Shown here: piece after piece, positions 5,906 through 10,883 of the stretch
Layout: each line of letters opens with the position of its first letter
How positions within the stretch are numbered: position 1 is the first letter of the stretch
Assembly (NCBI GenBank): GCA_011773575.1
Contig: WVXJ01000239.1
Span: forward strand, 3,426 to 14,308
Direction: 5' to 3'
Source: Armatimonadota bacterium
GTDB taxonomy: Bacteria; Armatimonadota; Hebobacteria; Hebobacterales; WVXJ01
DNA length: 10,883 bases
Position numbers and translations under genes: made by a program
Notes under the pieces: generated by a model
The model's input: only the letters and a program-made list of their open reading frames with translations
Database searches by the model: none
What the model was told of the DNA's origin: nothing

Positions 5906-8419
5906 ATGTTCCGGGCAGTGGTGATGGCGGGCGGAGAGGGCAGCCGGCTGCGTCCGCTAACAAGCAGTCTCCCCAAACCCATGATGCCGGTGGCCAACCG
6001 GCCCATCATGGAGCACATCCTCGCCCTCCTGCGAGAAAACGGTGTGGAACAGGCTCATGCCGGCCTGCACTATCTGGCGGATGAGATCGAGGCCTATTTC
6101 GGGGACGGAAGTGACTTCGGCCTGCGCCTGGACTACTCCGTCGAGGACACCCCTCTGGGCACCGCAGGCAGTGTGAAGCGGCTGCAAGAGCATCTGGAAG
6201 GGACTTTCGTAGTCATCTCCGGGGATGCCTTGTGTGATTTCGACCTGGGAGCGGCGATCCACTTTCATCGGGAGAAAGGATCCGCCGCCACGCTTGTCTT
6301 GACCAGGGTGGCGGAGCCGCGCGAGTTCGGAGTCGTAATTACGGACGAGGAGCAGCGGGTACAGCGCTTCCTGGAGAAACCCTCCTGGGGAGAAGTCTTC
6401 TCCGATACCGTCAACACCGGCATCTATGTGTTGGAGCCGCAAGTGTTGGACAAGATTGATCCGGAAGGGCAGGTGGATTTCAGCGGTGACCTTTTCCCCG
6501 CTCTTCTGAAGGAGGGGTGGCCGCTTTACGGTTATGTCGCGGAGGGCTATTGGTGTGACATCGGCTCTCTGGAACAGTATCGCCAGGCGAATGTTGACTG
6601 TCTGGAGGGCCGGGTGCGCTGCTCTATCTTGGGGCGTGAGACCAAGCCTGATGAGAGGATATGGATTGGAGAAGGAGCGCAGATTCATCCCCAGGCACAC
6701 CTGGAGGCCCCCGTAGTCATCGGGCATAACACCGTAATCGGCGAAGGAGTGCACATCGGCAGTTGCAGTGTAATCGGCGATAACTGTGTGGTTGAGCCGG
6801 GGGCCGCCATCGACCGCACAGTTGTCTGGAACAATGCCTATGTGGGCCGGGGAGCGCGGCTGTCCGGAGCCACGGTTTGCCAGAATGTTGTAATAAAGGC
6901 AAACAGTGTAGTCAGCGAAGGGGCGGTGGTTGGGGACAAGTGCCTGCTGGGAGAAGGCAGCACAATTCAACCGGGAGTGAAACTCTGGCCCAACAAAGCG
7001 GTGGAGCCCGGAGCGCGTGTCACCATGTCCCTCGTATGGGGGACGAAATGGCCGGGCAACCTCTTCGGCGGGCTGGGGGTGAGCGGGCTGGCGAATATCG
7101 AAGTCACTCCGGAGTTCGCGGGCCGGCTGGGGGCCGCTTTTGGGGCTTACCTGGAGCGAGGCTGTCAGGTTATTACCAGCCGGGATTCCCATCATGTCAG
7201 CCGCATGACCAAGCGCGCCCTCATCTCCGGGCTGATGAGCGTCGGCGCCAATATCCTTGATTTGCGCACCATGCCGGCACCGGTGGCGAGACATATGACT
7301 GCGGTTTCAGGCGCTTCCGGCGGTCTCCATGTGTCCCTCTCCCCGCGGGACCCGGACCAGGCGCTTATCCAGTTCTTCGATGCCGAGGGCAAGAACCTGG
7401 ACCGCGCCGCAGAGCGAAAAATCGAAGCCATCTTCGCCAGAGAGGATTTCCGCCGCAGCCACCGGGACGCGGTGGGCTCGCTCGAGTTTCTCTCTCGCAC
7501 GGTGGAGTATTACACAGAGGATTTCCTCAACTTCATTGACGGCGGAGTAATCCAGAGCGCGGGCTTCAAGATCGTAGTTGATTACGCTCACGGGCCCCTG
7601 TGCTTGCTGATGCCGCTGGTTTTGGGAAGGCTTGGCATAGAATCCGTGGCCCTCAACGCATTTGTTGACCCCACCCGGCGTGAAGCCAGCGGCCTGCCCC
7701 TGGCGGAGAAAGCGCAAGAACTCGCCGATGTGGTGGCCGCTCTCCACGCAGACCTTGGAGTTGTGGCGGACAACCCTGGAGAGAGGATCTGGCTGGTTGA
7801 TGAGAAGGGCCGGCCGCTCGCCGGAGATGAACTCCTCGCCTGTTTCGCCTCCCTCGCCATGGAAGGCCTGGGAGAGGGCTGTAAGATAGCGGTTCCGGTG
7901 AGCGCTTCTGCCACCATCGAGCAACTCGCCCACAAACACAAGGCCCAAGTGATACGGACCCGCGCCGATGCCCGCTCTCTTATGGAGACGGCGGGCCGAG
8001 AGCCGGGGCTGATGTTTGCGGGTAATGCAGAGGGAGGCTTCATCTTCCCTGAGTTCCAAACCGTATTCGATACCATGGTTTCTCTGGGGAAACTGCTGGA
8101 GTTCGTGGCCCGCTCCGGCCGCAAACTATCCGAGGTGAGGGAATCCTTGCCGCCCATCTATAAACACAAAGCGGAGGTGCAGTGTCCCTGGGAGCAGAAG
8201 GCCGCGGTAATGCGGCAACTGCACGAACAAGTACAGGGGCTGCGCACCGACCACCTGGACGGGCTGAAGGTTTACCTCGACACAGGTTGGGTGTTGATCC
8301 TGCCTGACGTGGAAGCCCCCCTTCTCCACGTTTTTGGAGAAAGCACCAGCGCTGAATCAGCCCATGGGCTCATAGACGAATGGTGTGAGCGGATCGAAAA
8401 AGCCCAGCAGGAATTGTGA
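5906..8419 (+). CDS. Sugar-1-phosphate nucleotidylyltransferase fused to a phosphohexomutase-like domain
   Basis: This 837-aa protein has three parts. Residues 1-235 are a nucleotidyltransferase that makes an NDP-sugar from a sugar-1-phosphate and NTP: AGGEGSRLRPLT (8-19), PKP (23-25), VEDTPLGTAGS (79-89), metal-binding GDAL (106-109), EKP (157-159), NTGIY (170-174) and WCDIG (216-220), all intact. Residues about 253-372 are hexapeptide repeats that form a left-handed beta-helix. Residues about 382-837 resemble alpha-D-phosphohexomutases, but the catalytic Ser loop (TASHNP) reads SLSPRD (477-482), the metal loop DxDGDR reads DNPGER (622-627), the sugar loop GExSGH reads GNAEGG (705-710) and the phosphate loop RPSGTEP reads LPDVEAP (799-805). 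The domain is therefore probably non-catalytic or altered in chemistry. Related fusions are usually named mannose-1-phosphate guanylyltransferase; the true nucleotide and sugar are unknown. It may supply donor to the upstream glycosyltransferase. Confidence 0.9.
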   Translation: MFRAVVMAGGEGSRLRPLTSSLPKPMMPVANRPIMEHILALLRENGVEQAHAGLHYLADEIEAYFGDGSDFGLRLDYSVEDTPLGTAGSVKRLQEHLEGTFVVISGDALCDFDLGAAIHFHREKGSAATLVLTRVAEPREFGVVITDEEQRVQRFLEKPSWGEVFSDTVNTGIYVLEPQVLDKIDPEGQVDFSGDLFPALLKEGWPLYGYVAEGYWCDIGSLEQYRQANVDCLEGRVRCSILGRETKPDERIWIGEGAQIHPQAHLEAPVVIGHNTVIGEGVHIGSCSVIGDNCVVEPGAAIDRTVVWNNAYVGRGARLSGATVCQNVVIKANSVVSEGAVVGDKCLLGEGSTIQPGVKLWPNKAVEPGARVTMSLVWGTKWPGNLFGGLGVSGLANIEVTPEFAGRLGAAFGAYLERGCQVITSRDSHHVSRMTKRALISGLMSVGANILDLRTMPAPVARHMTAVSGASGGLHVSLSPRDPDQALIQFFDAEGKNLDRAAERKIEAIFAREDFRRSHRDAVGSLEFLSRTVEYYTEDFLNFIDGGVIQSAGFKIVVDYAHGPLCLLMPLVLGRLGIESVALNAFVDPTRREASGLPLAEKAQELADVVAALHADLGVVADNPGERIWLVDEKGRPLAGDELLACFASLAMEGLGEGCKIAVPVSASATIEQLAHKHKAQVIRTRADARSLMETAGREPGLMFAGNAEGGFIFPEFQTVFDTMVSLGKLLEFVARSGRKLSEVRESLPPIYKHKAEVQCPWEQKAAVMRQLHEQVQGLRTDHLDGLKVYLDTGWVLILPDVEAPLLHVFGESTSAESAHGLIDEWCERIEKAQQEL

Positions 8420-8453
8420 GGGGCGGCAGCGCGTCCAATCCTGTTAAGGAGTG

Positions 8454-8496
8454 CGGGGAATAGAGTTGTGATGTCCCCGTATTGCCGTATTTTACA
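8454..8496 (+). terminator. Possible weak terminator after the pyrophosphorylase gene
   Basis: CGGGGA (8454-8459) pairs with TCCCCG (8474-8479) over a 14-nt loop, followed by the moderately T-rich TATTGCCGTATTTTA. A second 6-bp hairpin, TGCCTC (8502-8507) with GAGGCA (8519-8524), lies just beyond and is followed by AGATTTC. Either could end the long + strand run, but neither has a strong U-tract. Confidence 0.3.
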
Positions 8497-8537
8497 TTCA
8501 ATGCCTCGCTCAATTCATGAGGCAAGATTTCATCTCC

Positions 8538-8546
8538 TGCTATGAT
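8538..8546 (+). promoter_or_regulatory. Candidate extended -10 promoter for the AT-rich gene
   Basis: TGC followed by TATGAT (8541-8546) fits an extended -10 (TGnTATAAT, one mismatch). No good -35 lies 16-18 nt upstream, which extended -10 promoters can tolerate. Transcription would start near 8553, leaving an untranslated leader of about 80 nt before GTG 8633. Confidence 0.35.
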
Positions 8547-8613
8547 ATGTTGAAGTTGGCGAGTTGAGGGTCAGCAACAAACAGGGATTTACTGCTCTGA
8601 TATGAGGAATTCC

Positions 8614-8628
8614 GGAGAAAAGGTCTCC
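8614..8628 (+). promoter_or_regulatory. Ribosome site inside a small inverted repeat
   Basis: GGAGA (8614-8618) pairs with TCTCC (8624-8628) around the loop AAAGG. Both GGAG and AAAGG could serve as Shine-Dalgarno sequence for GTG 8633; the loop copy has the better spacing (about 9 nt). It supports the GTG start. The short hairpin could modulate translation, but a 5-bp stem is weak. Confidence 0.35.
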
Positions 8629-8632
8629 CAAA

Positions 8633-9808
8633 GTGTTTGAGTCAATTTTAGTCAGAACCCAAAATAAGATTGAATCTCAGAGACCTCTTGACCTTGGTTT
8701 CTTGGCAGAGGCAATGCTATTTTATAAGACTGTATACGTTGTGGCAGACGTCTCAATTCTTAAGCAGTTGATTGAAGGGTGTGGCCCAGAAACATTACTT
8801 GAGTTATTGGAAGCCAGTCACCTAAAACTCATCTATACCGAGAATCAGTATGGTATTGGAACTAATGAAAGCGCTTTCTTGGAGAGACATTATCCCCTCG
8901 TGTTTAAAGTCCTAAAGCATTCTCTAGAGAAGATAGCATTTAAACTATTTAGAGAAGTGACCGGAAGTTCTGGTCGAAGCAGGAGTCTCGTCTCTCGATT
9001 CATCCCCCTTGTTTCTGTAACAAGCTATAAGAATGATCTCTTGAACGATGCCTTAGCTGATTTTGATGATGACAGCTATGTGAATAATTCAGCTATAAGT
9101 CTTATCAGAAATCTAGCCCCCGAGTACGGAAACCCCGAAGGCATCTTCTTTCACGTGAAGCGGGATGGTTCTAACCTATCAGTGAAAACGAATATTGATT
9201 TTGACAAAGCAAATGAGAGTTATCATAGATATATTCCTCCAACACATTCATCTTTGACAAGCGGAAGCATGCTCAATTATCTGCTATCTGTTCGCAGCGA
9301 TCTTAATTTTTCATCTTCTTACTCTTCTGAAATAGCTACTAACGCGATTAACTCGTTGATACTTGGGCTTAGATTCAATAGCCTAATGAGTTCACGCTCC
9401 AATAGCGAAGGCCAAATCGGTCGATTTCAGGATTTTGTATTTGATGATTTTCGGGCGATCCGTGAGGCGATTAATAGCAGCGAGCGCAATTTTCAAGATC
9501 TACAAAAGCTCTTGTTGTCTGCTTCTAAGTTTCGCCACTGGTTAGATGGACACGCCCCAGATACTGATCTTATGAAAGCATATTTTCGGAAAGTCACAGC
9601 TTCGTCCTGGGTGGAGAAATTGCCAGCTAAAGCTGCGCGTTGGGTCTTGTTCCGTGGTGCCGGATTGGCACTTGATGCATTGGGCGCTGGAGGCTTGAGT
9701 GCGACTGCACTTAGTGTGGCCGATACGTTCCTGTTCGATGAATTGATCAAAGGGTGGAATCCAAGTCAGTTTGTCGAAGGGTCGCTCAGGCCCTTCGTTC
9801 TTGGATAA
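8633..9808 (+). CDS. Hypothetical protein in an AT-rich, probably acquired segment
   Basis: I do not recognise this 391-aa protein. It starts at GTG 8633 with a purine-rich ribosome site. Nucleotide lines sampled in its first two thirds are about 35-42% GC, against about 60% in upstream genes; the last 200 bp rise to about 55%. No catalytic motif, signal peptide or zinc site is evident. Residues 15-110 look mainly helical (GFLAEAMLFYKTVYVVADV; TLLELLEASHLKLIY). Residues 140-260 are Asp-, Asn- and Ser-rich, with SSSYSSE at 227-233. Residues 265-325 are charged and helical. Residues 331-391 are distinct: an amphipathic, Gly/Ala-rich stretch (GAGLALDALGAGGLSATALSV, 342-362), then TFLFDELIKGWNPSQFVEG, which could approach a membrane or mediate assembly. 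It stands alone after a 213-bp gap and converges with the DinB-like gene. An accessory or defence role is conceivable but unproven. Confidence 0.7.
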   Translation: MFESILVRTQNKIESQRPLDLGFLAEAMLFYKTVYVVADVSILKQLIEGCGPETLLELLEASHLKLIYTENQYGIGTNESAFLERHYPLVFKVLKHSLEKIAFKLFREVTGSSGRSRSLVSRFIPLVSVTSYKNDLLNDALADFDDDSYVNNSAISLIRNLAPEYGNPEGIFFHVKRDGSNLSVKTNIDFDKANESYHRYIPPTHSSLTSGSMLNYLLSVRSDLNFSSSYSSEIATNAINSLILGLRFNSLMSSRSNSEGQIGRFQDFVFDDFRAIREAINSSERNFQDLQKLLLSASKFRHWLDGHAPDTDLMKAYFRKVTASSWVEKLPAKAARWVLFRGAGLALDALGAGGLSATALSVADTFLFDELIKGWNPSQFVEGSLRPFVLG

Positions 9809-9870
9809 GCCGGAAATCTGGGGGAAGTACCGGAACAGCAGCCGCTTTTCACCTGACCTTCAGCACTCCT

Positions 9871-9891
9871 GCAGGCTTCTTTCTCCGCCAG
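9871..9891. repeat. Imperfect direct repeat flanking the DinB-like gene, left copy
   Basis: This 21-nt stretch (GCAGGCTTCTTTCTCCGCCAG ends trimmed: core CTTCTTTCTC) matches 10479-10499 at 18 of 21 positions. TCAGCA also precedes both copies, with a small spacing difference. The copies are about 600 bp apart, in the same orientation, on either side of the minus-strand gene. Confidence 0.4.
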
Positions 9892-9933
9892 ATGCTTGCT
9901 CAAGATTGAAATACTACTTTAGTGAATTGCGCC

Positions 9934-10398
9934 TTATAGGCTCCAACTAAAATGTCTTTCGTTATCATCCAGCAATGTTTGGATGTAATTCAACTGCCCG
10001 CAGTGGTAGGCTGTGTGGTATGAAGGTGAGAAGATAAGATCGTTTATTGCCATACTCCCTCCCCACGGCAAATCTACCACTTCAACAAGCCGAGATTCCG
10101 GCAGCGCCTCCAGCGCAATGAGAAATTCCCGTTGGGCTTTCTCAACGAATGTGATGGCGATTTCCGACTCTTGGCATTCTTCTGCTTCTGGCATGGTCCA
10201 GTCTATGGTGTCCGCCCGGAGCAGTTTTGCGTCAGTCAGATACACTTGGCCACATTCAAGATATATTTCCAGTGGTGTCTTAGCGCAACCGCCCGCGCGC
10301 CATGTGAGCTTATCTTCAGGAATAAACTGCATGGTCCGATGAAGCCAGTCGGTCTGCACCCGCGTCATTTTCTTCGCGGTTTCAATTGCTGGGTTCAT
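9934..10398 (-). CDS. DinB-like (four-helix bundle, putative metal-dependent) protein
   Basis: The 154-aa product matches the DinB/YfiT-like family in length and pattern: MNPAIETAKKMTRVQTDWLHRTMQFI at the start, then PEDKLTWRAGGCAKTPLEI, the core LPWGGSMAINDLIF (109-123), and the C-terminal metal-site helix SYHTAYHCGQLNYIQTLL. Family members often carry three His ligands and some act as thiol-dependent transferases; many are uncharacterised. Two His are clear (H128, H132). The first-ligand region, usually an AH in helix 2, reads YLECGQVY (46-53), so a Glu or Cys takes its place. GGAG on the minus strand (within 10404-10409) supports ATG 10398. It converges with the AT-rich gene. The substrate is unknown; it is not the polymerase IV also called DinB. 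Confidence 0.85.
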   Translation of the reverse strand: MNPAIETAKKMTRVQTDWLHRTMQFIPEDKLTWRAGGCAKTPLEIYLECGQVYLTDAKLLRADTIDWTMPEAEECQESEIAITFVEKAQREFLIALEALPESRLVEVVDLPWGGSMAINDLIFSPSYHTAYHCGQLNYIQTLLDDNERHFSWSL

Positions 10399-10478
10399 GT
10401 AAGTCTCCGTGTAATGTTGTATTACTTGATGCTGGCAGGTTAGGTTTAAAGCACCTTCTTCTGATCAGCAACTCTCCC

Positions 10479-10499
10479 GCAGCCTTTTTTCTCTGCCAG
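10479..10499. repeat. Imperfect direct repeat flanking the DinB-like gene, right copy
   Basis: Matches 9871-9891 at 18 of 21 positions, with TCAGCA a few bases upstream in both. Differences are single-base substitutions, as expected of an old duplication or dispersed repeat. Confidence 0.4.
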
Positions 10500-10613
10500 C
10501 CGATTACTTCCTGCTGGTGGATCGAAGATTCCTGCCGAGAATGCCCCTTGGCAAAGGCTGGTTGAGGGAACTGGAATGAAACCGAAACATGGAGATGCTG
10601 GAAATAAAGACGA

Positions 10614-10637
10614 GGGAGTAAATACAGTATTACTCCC
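10614..10637 (-). terminator. 8-bp inverted repeat, possible terminator of the edge gene
   Basis: GGGAGTAA (10614-10621) pairs perfectly with TTACTCCC (10630-10637) over the 8-nt loop ATACAGTA. It lies about 38 nt past the stop of the minus-strand gene entering from the right. On that strand the hairpin is followed by TCGTCTTTATTTCC, somewhat T-rich but without a strong run. A terminator is the simplest reading. Confidence 0.45.
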
Positions 10638-10674
10638 CCGCAAGTACTGTTCGGCTGACCAAACAATATTAGAT

Positions 10675-10883
10675 TTACTCGCCTCCCAAGGAGCAGCCGA
10701 CGCCGATGAAGCCTCTCTGGTTATACAGGGAGTCGCCCCACAGGATCATATTAGTTGTGCCGACTTCTACCCACACCGGCTTTTCTGATGATGTGAAGCG
10801 CAGTACCGTAGAGACCGGGTGATGATGGTCGTCCGCATCGTGTCTCCAGCGATATTCTACTCCCAGTGTGAGGCCGCGATCAT
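10675..10883 (-). CDS. C-terminal end of a beta-strand-rich protein (partial)
   Basis: Reading the minus strand in frame from 10881 gives 68 residues ending at TAA (10677-10675); the 5' part lies outside the window. The frame is open across the whole edge. The peptide alternates polar and non-polar residues in strand-like runs: LTLGVEYRWRH, STVLRFTSSEKPVWVEVG and RGFIGVGCSLG, separated by turn-like segments (HDADDHHH, TTNMILWGDSLYNQ). This would fit the last strands of an outer-membrane beta-barrel or another beta-sandwich. It does not end in the aromatic residue usual for barrel proteins, and no family is recognised. No start lies in the window, so only the edge position and pattern support it. 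Confidence 0.5.
   Translation of the reverse strand, partial: DRGLTLGVEYRWRHDADDHHHPVSTVLRFTSSEKPVWVEVGTTNMILWGDSLYNQRGFIGVGCSLGGE

Larger units (their letters stand above)
10399..10674. other. Gap between two minus-strand genes
   Basis: This 276-bp stretch has no gene I can support. It holds the right copy of the imperfect repeat (10479-10499) and an inverted repeat (10614-10637). A minus-strand frame through the repeat reads LAEKKGCGRVADQKKVL before a stop, which could be a decayed gene end, but there is no other support. The DinB-like promoter should lie near its left end; none is convincing. Confidence 0.4.

Noticed and set aside
5957..7294. 445-codon minus-strand open frame opposite the pyrophosphorylase
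   Set aside because: The plus-strand protein has clear nucleotidyltransferase and hexapeptide motifs; the antisense product has none.
3610..8516. Shared 14-mer GCCTCGCTCAATTC near 3610 and 8503
   Set aside because: Two 14-base matches in about 10 kb are expected at appreciable chance frequency, and the flanks do not match.
10576..10788. Plus-strand 70-codon open frame at the right end
   Set aside because: It crosses the inverted repeat and overlaps the more protein-like minus-strand frame.
1..10883. CRISPR arrays, tRNA or rRNA genes, transposase genes
   Set aside because: I saw no regularly spaced repeats, cloverleaf-like sequence, rRNA segments or transposase motifs.

Overview
This window carries a bacterial chromosome-origin gene cluster followed by sugar-nucleotide and accessory genes. 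It opens inside the 3' end of dnaA and runs, all on the + strand, through dnaN, recF and a DUF721/DciA-type gene (1-3550). This is the classic replication-initiation order. The base composition is GC-rich in genes 1-8419 (lines I sampled run to about 60% or more). The organism is therefore a free-living-type bacterium with a DciA-style helicase-loading protein rather than DnaC/DnaI. The partial beta-strand-rich protein at the right edge would fit a diderm, but I cannot name the phylum; Armatimonadota-like or another deep-branching lineage is only a guess.

The 352-bp dnaA-dnaN gap (217-568) looks like part of oriC. It holds three degenerate DnaA boxes. The last is followed by a 4-nt GC-rich spacer and a run of TTA triplets, the layout of a basal origin unwinding element (DnaA box plus DnaA-trios). 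Next to it lie dnaN (clamp), recF (gap repair) and dciA, here with a C-terminal four-cysteine zinc ribbon.

From 3639 to 8419 the same-strand run continues with a glycogen-synthase-like GT4 glycosyltransferase, a beta-class DNA methyltransferase with no restriction partner in the window, and a large three-part protein. The last combines a sugar-nucleotide pyrophosphorylase, a left-handed beta-helix and a phosphohexomutase-like domain whose catalytic loops are all altered. gyrB, which often follows recF/DUF721, is absent. The glycosyltransferase and pyrophosphorylase plausibly act in alpha-glucan or surface-polysaccharide synthesis, with the methyltransferase lying between them.

From about 8420 the character changes. 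A clearly AT-richer, unrecognised 391-residue gene (8633-9808) has its own candidate promoter and looks horizontally acquired. Then come a convergent DinB-like gene (9934-10398, minus), flanked by an imperfect repeat, and the C-terminal end of a beta-strand-rich minus-strand protein at the window edge. The best candidates for novelty are the unknown AT-rich gene, the altered mutase domain, the zinc-ribbon DciA and the compact origin element. No CRISPR array, tRNA, rRNA or insertion sequence was seen.
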